The notes under the pieces were generated by a model. It was not told the origin of the DNA. It saw only the letters and a program-made list of their open reading frames with translations, and made no database searches. Both the position numbers and the translations under genes were made by a program. Shown here one piece after another: positions 1 to 8,844 of a stretch of 64,000 bases of DNA. This DNA comes from Treponema sp. (GTDB lineage Bacteria > Spirochaetota > Spirochaetia > Treponematales > Treponemataceae), in contig JAGBGX010000010.1 in the NCBI GenBank assembly GCA_017935745.1, positions 186,001 to 250,000 on the forward strand, written 5' to 3'. Within the stretch, counting starts at the first letter, position 1; every line of letters begins with the position of its first letter.

Positions 1-1
1 G

Positions 2-625
2 AAGTCCGTGTCGCTTTCTATAAGGCGCGGGGAATTCACGGCGCTTGTAGGGCCGAGCGGAAGCGGAAAGTCAACCTTGCAGCATCTGGGCGCAGGATTT
101 GACCGGGCTTCCGGTGGCGAAGTGCTTCTGATGGGAAAAGACATCGCGCAGTACAGCGAAAAGGAACTGTCCTATGTCCGGAACCGGTGCGTAGGATTTG
201 TCTTTCAGTCATTCAATCTGATTCCTGTGCTGACCGTTCTTGAGAACGTGATGTATCCGGCTGAAGTCTACGGAAAACCGTATCCGTTTGAAGGAAGCGC
301 GAAGGAGCGTGCCCTGTATCTGCTGGAACGCGCGGGGCTTTTGCAGCAGGCAAAAAAGAGGCCGCACCAGCTTTCCGGCGGACAGCGGCAGCGCGTTGCC
401 ATTGCCCGCGCACTGATGAACAGCCCTGCGCTTGTGTTCGCCGATGAGCCGACTGCAAACCTTGACCATGCGACAGGAAACAGTATTTTTGGCCTGCTCA
501 CGGACTTGAACAGGGAATTCGGAACGACAGTCCTGTTTTCCACGCATGATGCGCAGGTGATGTCCTTTGCCCGCCGGACAATTTCCCTTCGGGACGGCGA
601 ACTGTGCGGAGACAGCCATGCGTAG
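2..625 (+). CDS. ABC transporter ATP-binding protein, LolD/MacB type (5' end outside window)
   Basis: The cytoplasmic ATPase of an ABC export system of the LolD/MacB class, which powers movement of lipoproteins or other hydrophobic cargo with FtsX-type permeases. Visible motifs, numbered from the first in-frame GTG at position 8: Walker A GPSGSGKS (residues 15-22), Q-loop FQSFN, signature LSGGQRQRVAIARAL, Walker B LVFADEPTANLD and H-loop STHD. All are intact. The reading frame is open to the window edge and runs upstream of the GTG, so the first ~20 residues are probably missing. The stop overlaps the start of the downstream permease by 8 bases, so the two are translationally coupled. The family is certain; the transported substrate is not known. 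Confidence 0.9.
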   Translation, partial: KSVSLSIRRGEFTALVGPSGSGKSTLQHLGAGFDRASGGEVLLMGKDIAQYSEKELSYVRNRCVGFVFQSFNLIPVLTVLENVMYPAEVYGKPYPFEGSAKERALYLLERAGLLQQAKKRPHQLSGGQRQRVAIARALMNSPALVFADEPTANLDHATGNSIFGLLTDLNREFGTTVLFSTHDAQVMSFARRTISLRDGELCGDSHA

Positions 626-1787
626 CCTGTGTTCCTATGCCGCCAAGAGCGTGTTCCGAAAGAAAACCCGCTCGCTCGCGCTCATCCTGCTTGTCTCTGC
701 CAGCGCGGCAGTACTGATTGCCTCTGCCTCCTGCTACGACAGCCTGTTTTCCTCTGCCAGCCGGGATGCCTTGGAAGCAGACGGGGACATCCTCTATGTC
801 TCATCCGGGAAGTCTTCTATGGATTATGAGTCATACCGTGCGGTCAAGGAGATGCTGCTCTCCTGCACCCGTGTAAAAGAAGTGCGGTGCAGAATTGCAG
901 TAGACGGCATTGCAGGAAACTCAGCGGTGTCCGCGCCGGTAAGCGGCGTTGCAACGGACAGCGGCGAACCGTATCACGAGCCATTGCCTGCCTCTGTCGG
1001 CTCTGCCCTCGCGCAGACGCTCGGAGTTCAGGAAGGGGATTGTATCAGCGGACTGATTTCAGACATCGGGCTGACCATGGAAGTCCGTTCTGTCGTGAAG
1101 ACGGAAAGCGTTCTGAAAGACCGGTTTTACATCGGCATTCCATCAAGCCTGTTTTCCGAAATGGAGGAGAATCCTGATGTATGCGCAGTCATGATTTATC
1201 TGGAGCATCCGCTGAGCGCGCCCAGGCTGCACCGCAGAAGCACATCGCCTGACTACGCGGCTGTCGCAGACCTGTGCGCCGGAATCCCTGAATTCAGCTC
1301 GTTTGAACTGCATTCAATTCCTGCCGGAAATACGTACTGCAACAAAATCATTTCCGTCTACAGGACAAATTATGCAGTTGTTTTTGCCGTCATCATGCTG
1401 ACTGTCGTGATTGCGTTCTTGAACATCATGTCTCTGTCCGTGTATGAGCGGAGCGCGGAATTCGGAACGATGAGAAGCATGGGAAACACCGTGCCGCACA
1501 TTGCCGCGATGATTCTGGCGGAAACGATTCTTGTCGCGCTGATTTCCTGCGCGGCTGCCGCCGGGCTTTCGCTTGCGGGAAGCGCACTCATCAATGCGGT
1601 CGGCGGCATTGTGTTCCGCTCTCCGCCGGGAGAAACGCAGGATATCCTTGTCGGCTCGTCTCCCTGTGTGGAAAGCGCTGCCATAGTCTGTGGTGCCGTG
1701 CTTCTGGGCGCAGCAGCCGCATCCCTGCTCAGCACGCTTTCATTGCGCGGAAAAACAGTTCTGGAGCAGCTGGAAAAAAAAGAATGA
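618..1787 (+). CDS. FtsX-like ABC transporter permease
   Basis: Inner-membrane permease partner of the preceding ATPase, 389 residues from ATG 618. The start lies within the last codons of the ATPase gene (8-base overlap). An N-terminal membrane segment follows a basic stretch (RKKTRS). A periplasmic domain of about 250 residues comes next, then three C-terminal membrane segments. The segment after the second helix carries the FtsX-family pattern ERSAEFGTMRSMGN, the coupling region that contacts the ATPase. The reading frame is open further upstream to 567, but that extension lies inside the ATPase gene and gives no membrane start. MacB/LolCE architecture is clear; the substrate is inferred only from the LolA-like neighbour. 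Confidence 0.88.
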   Translation: MRSLCSYAAKSVFRKKTRSLALILLVSASAAVLIASASCYDSLFSSASRDALEADGDILYVSSGKSSMDYESYRAVKEMLLSCTRVKEVRCRIAVDGIAGNSAVSAPVSGVATDSGEPYHEPLPASVGSALAQTLGVQEGDCISGLISDIGLTMEVRSVVKTESVLKDRFYIGIPSSLFSEMEENPDVCAVMIYLEHPLSAPRLHRRSTSPDYAAVADLCAGIPEFSSFELHSIPAGNTYCNKIISVYRTNYAVVFAVIMLTVVIAFLNIMSLSVYERSAEFGTMRSMGNTVPHIAAMILAETILVALISCAAAAGLSLAGSALINAVGGIVFRSPPGETQDILVGSSPCVESAAIVCGAVLLGAAAASLLSTLSLRGKTVLEQLEKKE

Positions 1788-1806
1788 GATTCAGGATAGG
1801 AGGATC

Positions 1807-2535
1807 ATGAAAAACATCAGTTTGCTGAACATAAAAAAAATTGCGGCAGCTGCGGCTTTATCCGCAGTGATGTGTGCCGCGTTCTGCGAGGATTCCGTCC
1901 TTGCAAAAGCGGATTCATACCGGGAATATTCGCCGGGCGGATTTTCCTTTGACTTTTCGGTGACGGAGCAGTCATCAAAGTCAGTGATGCGTGTCTTTCT
2001 TGACGCACAGAGCCGGGACACAAGCCTCGTTATCTATAAGGAGCCGAAAAAGTACCGCCGCCGGGTTGTGCTTACGATAAAGAATGCCTTTTATGTGCAT
2101 GACAGCGGCATGAGCAGCGCAATCCGCATTACACCGCGTGAAATGCTGTTCGGGCAGGCTTCCGCCGGAGACATCACACGCATTGCCTACTCGGGAATGT
2201 ACAGCATTGAGTCTTCCGAAGAGTCGGACGGCGTTCTGGTTCTTCACCTGAAGGCTGAAAAAGACAGGGGCGCAACTTATGATTACGTGGACTTGTCCGT
2301 TGAGCCGGAAACGTGCCGCCCGGTTGAAGCCGTGTGCAAAGGAAGCGGCGGTGTGCCGATCAAGGTCATCGCATATACAGACTTTGCGCACATCGGCGGA
2401 AAAGAACTTGTCACCGGGCTTATGATTACAGACAGCAAGAGCAATAAAACCAGCTCAGTTGTCCTCTCGGGCTTCAGCACAGAGACATATCCTTCGTCCA
2501 GTTTTTCTGTTGAAGAGATGAAGTATGTGCGCTGA
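1807..2535 (+). CDS. LolA-like periplasmic outer-membrane lipoprotein-sorting protein
   Basis: 242 residues from ATG 1807, preceded by the strong ribosome site AGGAGG a few bases upstream. An upstream extension of the frame to 1690 lies inside the permease gene and is rejected. A Lys-rich N-terminus and an Ala-rich hydrophobic stretch (residues 10-27) form a signal peptide. The mature part has the pattern of LolA-like outer-membrane lipoprotein-sorting proteins: alternating beta strands, a KEPKKYRRR stretch followed by MLFGQASAGDI, and a late YTDF segment. Proteins of this class shuttle lipids or lipoproteins across the periplasm, which fits the flanking LolD-like ATPase and FtsX-type permeases. 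The family assignment is by pattern and not by search. Confidence 0.7.
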   Translation: MKNISLLNIKKIAAAAALSAVMCAAFCEDSVLAKADSYREYSPGGFSFDFSVTEQSSKSVMRVFLDAQSRDTSLVIYKEPKKYRRRVVLTIKNAFYVHDSGMSSAIRITPREMLFGQASAGDITRIAYSGMYSIESSEESDGVLVLHLKAEKDRGATYDYVDLSVEPETCRPVEAVCKGSGGVPIKVIAYTDFAHIGGKELVTGLMITDSKSNKTSSVVLSGFSTETYPSSSFSVEEMKYVR

Positions 2536-3817
2536 ATTCCGTGCCGCGGCGGTTTTGCTTCTGCTCGCGCTTGCGTCTGTTCCGGCGGTATCCTATGACA
2601 CGCGGATTTCGCAGGATCTGGATGCATCTGCCGAGGAAACATGTTCGCTGTACGGCGTGAGGAAGGACAATCCGCTGAATGATGAAAATTTTCAGGAGCG
2701 CCCGTCAGTTGAGCAGCTGTTCACGGGAGAAGCAAGATGGCTTGCAAGGTTCGGGAGGCGCGTGTCTGTTCTGGCGGACGGAATTATGGACTGGACTCAG
2801 TATTCAGGGACTGCCGGCGGCACCGGGCCGGAACAAGGAGAGACGGATTTGCGCCTGCATGAGCTTCTTTTCACGCTTGACATCAGCGAGGTGTTTTTGA
2901 AATTCCGGCTTGGCAAGACGTGCTTTTCATGGGGGCCTGCGGTGCTGTTTCCTGTTGTCGATTACATTAAGGACGGGCTTCTGGAGGAGGATTCGCAGTA
3001 TGACGGAAAGTGGCTTGCGGGATTTTCGTTTCAGAAAGGCTTTGCCGGATTTGACGCAGTGTTCAGCCCGGGCTCATCGTTTCTGAAAAGGACGCTGCAT
3101 TTGCATGAGGCATATTCTCCGCACTCGCAGGACGGCGCAGACTGGTTTGCTCTTGCGCGGGCGGGATGTACGCTGGGCGTGCACCGGTTCGGGCTGCTGT
3201 ACAATTTCAACGGGAGCAGCCGGTTCGGCGCCTATTATTCCGGGCAGACAGGCGATGAGTGGGTTCCGTATGCGGAATGTTCGTTCAGCAACAGGAGCCA
3301 GCTCAGGGGAGATGCGCTGCGGAGCTTTGCCGGAAAGGACGACGGGTTCAGCTTTGACGGACTTGTGGGCGCGCATTACACACCGTCGTTTGCAAATCTG
3401 TCCGTGTTTGCCGAATACCGCTTCAAGTCGTCCGGGCTGAGCGGCTCAGACTGCACGGCTGTCCGGCAGAATGCACAGCGGATGAAGCAGCGCAGTCTTG
3501 GCATGTACTATGAGGAAAGCGGACTATTGTGCGGATCTTTTCCGTATATGGCAAGCCCTGTCCATACTGCGGGAGTCAGGCTCCAAAACGCTTCGCCCGT
3601 CGCAGACTGCATTGACTGCGGCGTGAATGTGTTCTATCTTGCGCCGAAAGGCCTGTATGTTGAGGCGCAGGGCGACATCACAGTGATTGAACGGCTGAAG
3701 CTTTCGCTGAACGGAAGGATGCTTCTTTCGCCGGAAGACGGAAGCGAGCTGAATTTCCATGGAAACCTGTGGGAGGTGCGGCTGTCATGCCAGTGGACGG
3801 TACATGCTGCTGAATGA
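2525..3817 (+). CDS. predicted outer-membrane beta-barrel protein
   Basis: 430 residues from ATG 2525, overlapping the LolA-like gene by 11 bases. An N-terminal hydrophobic stretch (residues 6-22) ending AVSYD is a likely signal peptide. The rest is rich in alternating aromatic/polar strands, with a segment RLGKTCFSWGPAVLFP resembling the region conserved in porin-like alginate or capsule-export barrels. It ends in amphipathic strands (VRLSCQWTVHAAE). No enzyme motif is visible. Its place between LolA-like and permease genes suggests the outer-membrane terminus of the export module. I do not recognise a named family; the barrel prediction is inference from strand pattern. Confidence 0.6.
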   Translation: MCAEFRAAAVLLLLALASVPAVSYDTRISQDLDASAEETCSLYGVRKDNPLNDENFQERPSVEQLFTGEARWLARFGRRVSVLADGIMDWTQYSGTAGGTGPEQGETDLRLHELLFTLDISEVFLKFRLGKTCFSWGPAVLFPVVDYIKDGLLEEDSQYDGKWLAGFSFQKGFAGFDAVFSPGSSFLKRTLHLHEAYSPHSQDGADWFALARAGCTLGVHRFGLLYNFNGSSRFGAYYSGQTGDEWVPYAECSFSNRSQLRGDALRSFAGKDDGFSFDGLVGAHYTPSFANLSVFAEYRFKSSGLSGSDCTAVRQNAQRMKQRSLGMYYEESGLLCGSFPYMASPVHTAGVRLQNASPVADCIDCGVNVFYLAPKGLYVEAQGDITVIERLKLSLNGRMLLSPEDGSELNFHGNLWEVRLSCQWTVHAAE

Positions 3818-3843
3818 CAGTCCCGTATTTGAAATCGTATCAA

Positions 3844-3887
3844 TAAAAAGTCAGATTGGAAGCTGATGCTTTCTTATTGACTTTTTA
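3844..3887. terminator. hairpin between barrel gene and second permease
   Basis: A 10-base inverted repeat (TAAAAAGTCA at 3844-3853 and its complement at 3878-3887) flanks a 24-base loop, in the 81-base gap between the barrel gene and the second permease. The right arm carries the T-run. It could attenuate transcription into the permease. The stem is AT-rich and therefore weak. Confidence 0.4.
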
Positions 3888-3898
3888 CGGGAGAAGCT

Positions 3899-5107
3899 AT
3901 GAAGGAACTGAGCATAATCATAAGAAGCGTGCTGCTTCACATCGGGAAAAGCCGGGCTGTCGCAGGAAGCATTGCTGCCGGAGTTGCGGCTTTGTTTTTA
4001 ATCGGCGGATACTATGAATACAATTTCTGGGGTCTAAAGCAGGCTCTGATCCGCAGCCGGTACGCGCATCTCCAGATATATCAGCGAGGATATCTTCAGA
4101 CCCGCGATGTCTCTCCGTTTGAAAACTGCCTTGAGGACAGCGGGGAGATTGTGCGCCTGATTCAGAAAGCGGAGCACGGTGCAGTCTGCGCCCCGCGCTC
4201 AAAGGCAATGGCCGTTGCAAACGGTGAGCCTGTAGAAGTGTGGGGCGTTGTGCCGGAAACGGAGTCGCGCATCTTTACGTTCTTCACATCAAGAAAAGGA
4301 CTTGGTCTTTCTTCTGAAGACGGGGCGGTGTGCCAGATGTCTCCTGTTCTTGCAGAGAGGTTTGGCGTCCGTTTGGGTGAAACGGTTTCTGTTGCGTGCG
4401 TGGATTCAAACGGAATGATGAACGCCTGCGATTTGACGGTGCAGTCGCTCATAGGAAGCTACGCGGAAGACTTCGATCAGATTGCGGCTGTCGTGCCGGA
4501 ATCTGTTTTTTCGGATCTGTTCGGCACCGGACAGATATGCGAAATAGCTGTCCTTCTGGAAAATGACAGGAATCTGCATGAGCGCAAGGCCGTGCTGCAA
4601 AAGATGCTGATCGATGCCGGATTTGATGCGGAAGTTACAGAATGGTCGGATCAGGCCACGTACTTCCATCAGGTCGTCCGCTATTACGAAGGGTTCTACC
4701 GCATCGTCATGGCGGTTGTCGCGGTAATTGTTTTTTTTGTGACATTCACAACAATGTCGCTTTCTCTGCTTGAGCGGATGAAAGAATTCGGAGTCTGCCT
4801 GAGCCTCGGCACACGGAAACCGGCAGTTGTGCGGCGCGTCTTGTGTGAGACGCTTGTGCTGGGTGCTGCAGGGTGTGTGATCGGCTCGCTCATTGCATTT
4901 GCCGTTGCGCTTGCTGTCAACAGGACAGGCGGAATCATGCTTCCTGCTTCTCCCGGCATGGCGGTGGAAACTCCCCTGCGGCTGAAATTCAGCGTTCAGG
5001 CGGCGGTTCTCAGCCTTGCCGCAGGATTTATTGTGCCGCCGCTCGCTCTGATTTTTCCTGCGGCGGCAGTCTTCCGCAGGAGCATTGTGGAACTGCTGCG
5101 GGGATAA
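3899..5107 (+). CDS. FtsX-like ABC transporter permease (second)
   Basis: 402 residues from ATG 3899, preceded by GGGAGAAG. One N-terminal membrane helix (GSIAAGVAALFLIGGYY), a large periplasmic MacB-like domain (about residues 45-260), then three C-terminal helices. The FtsX signature is LLERMKEFGVCLSLGTRK. It is separated from the first permease by the LolA-like and barrel genes, giving the ATPase two different permeases, as in LolC/LolE heterodimers. The hairpin upstream may set its level relative to the rest of the operon. Confidence 0.85.
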   Translation: MKELSIIIRSVLLHIGKSRAVAGSIAAGVAALFLIGGYYEYNFWGLKQALIRSRYAHLQIYQRGYLQTRDVSPFENCLEDSGEIVRLIQKAEHGAVCAPRSKAMAVANGEPVEVWGVVPETESRIFTFFTSRKGLGLSSEDGAVCQMSPVLAERFGVRLGETVSVACVDSNGMMNACDLTVQSLIGSYAEDFDQIAAVVPESVFSDLFGTGQICEIAVLLENDRNLHERKAVLQKMLIDAGFDAEVTEWSDQATYFHQVVRYYEGFYRIVMAVVAVIVFFVTFTTMSLSLLERMKEFGVCLSLGTRKPAVVRRVLCETLVLGAAGCVIGSLIAFAVALAVNRTGGIMLPASPGMAVETPLRLKFSVQAAVLSLAAGFIVPPLALIFPAAAVFRRSIVELLRG

Positions 5108-5135
5108 TGCTCTTAAAAGAAAATAGCTGCATGTC

Positions 5136-5164
5136 TTGTCATTTGCTTTTTTTTTAAGTACTGT
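5136..5164 (+). promoter_or_regulatory. putative sigma70 promoter of hflK
   Basis: TTGTCA (5136-5141), 17-base T-rich spacer, TACTGT (5159-5164). The expected transcription start is about 5171, which is the second in-frame ATG of hflK. No Shine-Dalgarno sequence is visible, so a leaderless message is possible. Confidence 0.4.
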
Positions 5165-6145
5165 ATGTGTATGTCAGATGTTGAAAAAAAAGTGAAGGAT
5201 TTTTTTAGAAGGCCGTCGCGGCTCGCAGGCATTGCGGCGGCTGTTCTTTTGCTTGCGGCTGCGGCTTCAAGTTTTTTTATTGTTGACCAGGCGGAGCAGG
5301 CTGTTGTCACCCGGTTCGGAAAGTATTACGCCACGCTCGGGCCGGGACTTCAGTACAAGCTTCCGTTTGGAATCGATAAAAAATTCATTGTTCCGGGAAA
5401 CAAGGTTGTGCAGACGGAGCAGTTCGGATTCAAGACGACACGGAGCGGCGCAGTAAATCAGTATCAGAATAATATCGTGAAGGAATCCACGATGCTCACC
5501 GGCGACCTGAACATTGTGGATGTGGAATGGATTATCCAGTACCGCATTGTTGATCCGCGCGCGTGGCTTTTCACTGTTCAGGAGCGGAGCCAGACAATCC
5601 GCGACATCAGCCGTTCAGTTATAAACACGCTTGTAGGCGACCGTGCGATTCTTGATGTGATGGGAAGAGAGCGCAGCAACATTGAAAGCCTTGCCGTTTC
5701 CATGATGAACGAGCAGTTTTCCCAGCTGGGAATGGGAATAAATGTGTTTGCAGTGAAGCTTCAGAACATCGTTCCGCCGCAGGGAGTTCAGGATGCCTTT
5801 GAGGATGTGAACAAGGCGATTCAGGATATGAACCGCTTTATTAACGAAGGAAAGGAAAGCTACAATTCTGAAATTCCGAAGGCAAAAGGAGAAGCTGACA
5901 GGCAGATTCAAGTTGCCGAAGGATATGCCGCCGAGCGCGTGAACAGAGCCAGGGGAGATGTTGCGCGCTTCAATTCAGTATATGAAGAATACCGGAAGGC
6001 GCCCGCGGTAACCCGGGAGCGTCTGTACCTTGAGGCAATGGAAGCGGTTTTTGCCTCTCAGGCACAGGACAAAAAGCCTTCGCTCATTGACGGCGAGCTT
6101 GACAATGTGATTCCGTTTAAAAATCTTGGAGGAAAAAGTGACTAA
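5165..6145 (+). CDS. hflK: HflK-like SPFH/prohibitin membrane protein
   Basis: 326 residues if started at ATG 5165. ATG 5171 is equally possible and would lie at the predicted transcription start. HflK with HflC forms a membrane-anchored ring that modulates the FtsH protease. One N-terminal transmembrane segment (about residues 18-38) is followed by the SPFH core: FIVDQAEQAVVTRFGKY, the LQYKLPFGIDK stretch, and an AERVNRARGDVARF helical region. The N-terminus lacks the long Gly/Pro-rich tail of enterobacterial HflK. The stop overlaps the start of hflC by 8 bases. The hflK/hflC assignment follows gene order and the presence of two adjacent SPFH paralogues. Confidence 0.88.
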   Translation: MCMSDVEKKVKDFFRRPSRLAGIAAAVLLLAAAASSFFIVDQAEQAVVTRFGKYYATLGPGLQYKLPFGIDKKFIVPGNKVVQTEQFGFKTTRSGAVNQYQNNIVKESTMLTGDLNIVDVEWIIQYRIVDPRAWLFTVQERSQTIRDISRSVINTLVGDRAILDVMGRERSNIESLAVSMMNEQFSQLGMGINVFAVKLQNIVPPQGVQDAFEDVNKAIQDMNRFINEGKESYNSEIPKAKGEADRQIQVAEGYAAERVNRARGDVARFNSVYEEYRKAPAVTRERLYLEAMEAVFASQAQDKKPSLIDGELDNVIPFKNLGGKSD

Positions 6146-7139
6146 GAGAAGCAAGATATATGCAGTTCTTGCGGCTGCTGCTGTTGCGGCCGTTCTGTTT
6201 TTTGCTGCGGGGCCGCTTTATATTGTGAACGAAGGCGAGCAGGCTGTTGTCACCCGGCTTGGCCAGATTGTGGAGTCGCGCACGGAAGCAGGGCTTTACG
6301 GCAAGATTCCGTTTCTTGATGCCGTGACGTTTTATCCGGCAAAGATTCTTTCGCTCGAAGGAGATCAGGCGCGCATTCCGACAAAAGAAAATCAGTTTAT
6401 AATTGTTGACACTACGAGCCGCTGGAAAATTTCTGATCCGGCGCTTTTTTATCAGGCGTTCAAGACGCTTGACGCAGCCTATAACAAGCTCAGCGATATT
6501 ATTGATTCTTCCACGCGGACAATTATTACGAGAAACCGCCTCAGCGAAATTGTGCGCAGCAGCAACAGCATCAACGAGGAAAAGGCAGACGAGCAGACGC
6601 AGCTTGCGGTGATTGAAGGCGAGGATTCCGAAGAAATTGAAGCGCTTGTAAACGTCAGCTCAAACAATGAAAGTGTCCTGAAGGGAAGAAGCGCGCTTTG
6701 CCAGGAAATGGCTGCTGATGCGAGAAAAATGACAGGAGAATACGGAATTGAGCTGATTGATATTGTTCCGCGCCAGATAAAGTATTCTGATGAGCTGACA
6801 GAAAGCGTTTACAGCAGAATGATAAAGGAGCGCAATCAGGTGGCGCAGGCATACCGCTCTTTAGGCGAAGGGAAAAAATCGGAATGGCTTGGAAAGCTTG
6901 AAAATGAAAAGCGCACGATAGAATCGGAAGCGTACCGCAAAAGCGAAGAGACTAAAGGAAAGGCAGACGCAGAGGCGGCTGCAATCTATGCGCAGGCTTA
7001 CACACGCGATCCCGGATTTTATGCATTTTGGAAAAGCCTTGAGTCGTATAAATCAACAATGGGAAATTTCGACACGACATACAGCACGAACCTTGACTAT
7101 TTTAAGTACCTGTACAGCCCGGATGGAAAGCGGCAATGA
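6138..7139 (+). CDS. hflC: HflC-like SPFH/prohibitin membrane protein
   Basis: 333 residues from GTG 6138, chosen because GGAGG lies five bases upstream. The upstream TTG at 6126 would put the ribosome site inside the coding region. An N-terminal membrane helix (about residues 7-26) is followed by the SPFH domain (IVNEGEQAVVTRLGQI) and a long coiled-coil region rich in Glu, Lys and Ala. An acidic insert rich in Asp, Glu and Ser (around residues 155-180) is longer than in enterobacterial HflC. It is the partner of the preceding HflK, with a coupled start, and its end overlaps the next gene by 4 bases. Confidence 0.88.
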   Translation: MTKRSKIYAVLAAAAVAAVLFFAAGPLYIVNEGEQAVVTRLGQIVESRTEAGLYGKIPFLDAVTFYPAKILSLEGDQARIPTKENQFIIVDTTSRWKISDPALFYQAFKTLDAAYNKLSDIIDSSTRTIITRNRLSEIVRSSNSINEEKADEQTQLAVIEGEDSEEIEALVNVSSNNESVLKGRSALCQEMAADARKMTGEYGIELIDIVPRQIKYSDELTESVYSRMIKERNQVAQAYRSLGEGKKSEWLGKLENEKRTIESEAYRKSEETKGKADAEAAAIYAQAYTRDPGFYAFWKSLESYKSTMGNFDTTYSTNLDYFKYLYSPDGKRQ

Positions 7140-8749
7140 AAGAGCGGATTGTTTTTTTTCAGGAAGGATCTCTTTTCTTAAACACCTGTATGTCAAACAG
7201 TGACTTTGTGAAGGCGCGGTTTTCTGAGCGGATTCGGGAAAACGGAGTCCTTGCAGAAAAAGAAGGCGGACAGTGGAACTGCTCTCCGTGGAATTTTGAC
7301 TCGACTGTATCCTCGCGTTCTGTAAAAGGATTTTGTGAAGACGGAAAGGAAACAGTTTTTCTTGAGGGAACGGCTTTTGACGGCATGACGCTTCACGAAA
7401 TGCTTGAAGGAAGCTGCCCTTCTTCCTTGCAGGCAGCCGCCGCATTTTGCAGCGCGGTTCAGGCTGCTGCTGAAAAAAAATTCCCAGTTGACGGCATTGG
7501 CGGCGGCGGCATTTTTATTTCCGCGGATTTAAAAAAGATTTTATTTTTGCCGAAGATTTTTTTTGTTTCTGCGGTTTCTTCTTTTGATGAGCGGACATTC
7601 GGCGAGCAGCAGGGGCAGTATGTGCATCCGGCTTTTAACGCGCAGAGCAATGTGCGCTTTATTCAGGCTGTTGTGCTGTACAGGGTCATTTGCAAATCAT
7701 TTCCGTTTGCTGCTGAAAAAACGTCCGCGCGGACAGCTGATATGCTCGACTTGAATTACCGGCCGCTGCGCTATCTGGCCTGCGGAATCGACAGGAAAAT
7801 CATTCTGTTTACTGAGCATGCGTTTTCTGGAAAAAATGCTGAATTTCCTGAAAAAGAATTTTCTCTTTTTGCTGAAAAAAATGAGCCGCTCATCCATAAT
7901 CCGGAGGATTTTACAAAAAAGGCGGAACGGTATTTTTCCTGTCGGCAGAAACGCCTCCGTGTGCGGCGGTGGCTGAGGGCGCGGCGGACTGCAATAGGCA
8001 TCGCTGCCGTTGCTGCTGCTGCCGTTATCATTGTTTCCAGTTCCTTGTACAGAACTTCCCAGGAAAAGCGGACTGCAAAAGGGCTGACTTCACTTCAGGC
8101 GCTTGAAATGTACTACAGCGCAATAAACTGCCTTGATGTCGATTCTGCCGGAAATGCTTCAGCAAAAAAACTGCGGCGCAGAACTGACATGCTCAGCACT
8201 GTGTTTGTCACCGGAAAAACGCGGGCCATGTATGATGTTTCGCTCGATATTGTTCCTCCGGCCGTCTGGATTGTAAAAAATCAGCCGAAGCATAACATAT
8301 ACGGACTTTCTCAGTTCACTGTTGACGGAGCGCAGGGAGATATTTTTTTTCAGGGGCCGAGGAAAAGTGAAAGGCCTGAAGTTCTGCATGAAGAAAACGG
8401 GCAGGCCGTTGTTCCCGGAATGGAAAAGCAGTACTCGGTTTCGTTTTTTATCCTTGACTCTTCAGGCGAAGATATGCTTGCTGTTACAAGGCAGGTGGAG
8501 CGCGTTTTTGCAGCCTTTGAAAAGGACCGGTGGATTATTGCTGATATTCAGACGGAACTGGAAAGCGAATATTTTCCGTTCAGCGAATTTAAAGAAGCTT
8601 ACGCGCAGGCAATGGAGCAGTGCGGTTCTGACATTCTTGCGGCCGCGCGGCTTTTGCGGAAAAAGTACAGCTTTATTCCTTCTGACGAAGAAATTGCTCA
8701 GGCCAAAGAATTCATTCAGCATGAAAGCCTTTTTTACAGCGGCTCATAG
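7136..8749 (+). CDS. membrane protein with degenerate protein-kinase-like domain
   Basis: 537 residues, start ATG overlapping the hflC stop (ATGA), so it is in the hflKC operon. The N-terminal ~270 residues read like the C-lobe of a Ser/Thr kinase with the catalytic residues lost. FDGMTLHEMLEG resembles a hinge region. GGGGIFISADLKKILFLP sits where HRD...N and DFG would be. YVHPAFNAQ...VVLYRVICKSFPF resembles the APE/LYELLTG..PF region. A basic stretch (RRWLRARR) precedes one transmembrane helix (about residues 284-303), and an extracytoplasmic domain of about 230 residues follows. The pseudokinase reading is inference from pattern only. The link to HflKC rests on the operon. Confidence 0.6.
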   Translation: MKERIVFFQEGSLFLNTCMSNSDFVKARFSERIRENGVLAEKEGGQWNCSPWNFDSTVSSRSVKGFCEDGKETVFLEGTAFDGMTLHEMLEGSCPSSLQAAAAFCSAVQAAAEKKFPVDGIGGGGIFISADLKKILFLPKIFFVSAVSSFDERTFGEQQGQYVHPAFNAQSNVRFIQAVVLYRVICKSFPFAAEKTSARTADMLDLNYRPLRYLACGIDRKIILFTEHAFSGKNAEFPEKEFSLFAEKNEPLIHNPEDFTKKAERYFSCRQKRLRVRRWLRARRTAIGIAAVAAAAVIIVSSSLYRTSQEKRTAKGLTSLQALEMYYSAINCLDVDSAGNASAKKLRRRTDMLSTVFVTGKTRAMYDVSLDIVPPAVWIVKNQPKHNIYGLSQFTVDGAQGDIFFQGPRKSERPEVLHEENGQAVVPGMEKQYSVSFFILDSSGEDMLAVTRQVERVFAAFEKDRWIIADIQTELESEYFPFSEFKEAYAQAMEQCGSDILAAARLLRKKYSFIPSDEEIAQAKEFIQHESLFYSGS

Positions 8750-8800
8750 CTTGCATTGAGCCTGCTCATAGCGTGCGTTGAGCAGGCTCATAATTTGCGC
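8742..8800. repeat. three degenerate ~22-bp tandem units containing a perfect 12-bp hairpin
   Basis: Three near-repeats begin GCTCATA at 8742, 8763 and 8785. The first two units are about 21 bases apart and continue TTGAG. Within them, TGAGCCTGCTCA (8757-8768) and its exact complement (8779-8790) form a 12-bp stem with a 10-base loop. There is no T-run, so it is either a terminator of the hflKC operon lacking a U-tract or a small intergenic repeat. Confidence 0.5.
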
Positions 8801-8808
8801 CGGGCAAT

Positions 8809-8838
8809 TTGCGCTTTCTGTCTGATTTGTGCTATACT
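8809..8838 (+). promoter_or_regulatory. extended -10 promoter of the thioesterase gene
   Basis: TGCTATACT (8830-8838 region) is an extended -10 element. A weak -35, TTGCGC (8809-8814), lies 18 bases upstream. The -10 ends seven bases from ATG 8845, so transcription should start at the start codon itself. No ribosome-binding sequence is present. Confidence 0.5.
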
Positions 8839-8844
8839 TCCTAA

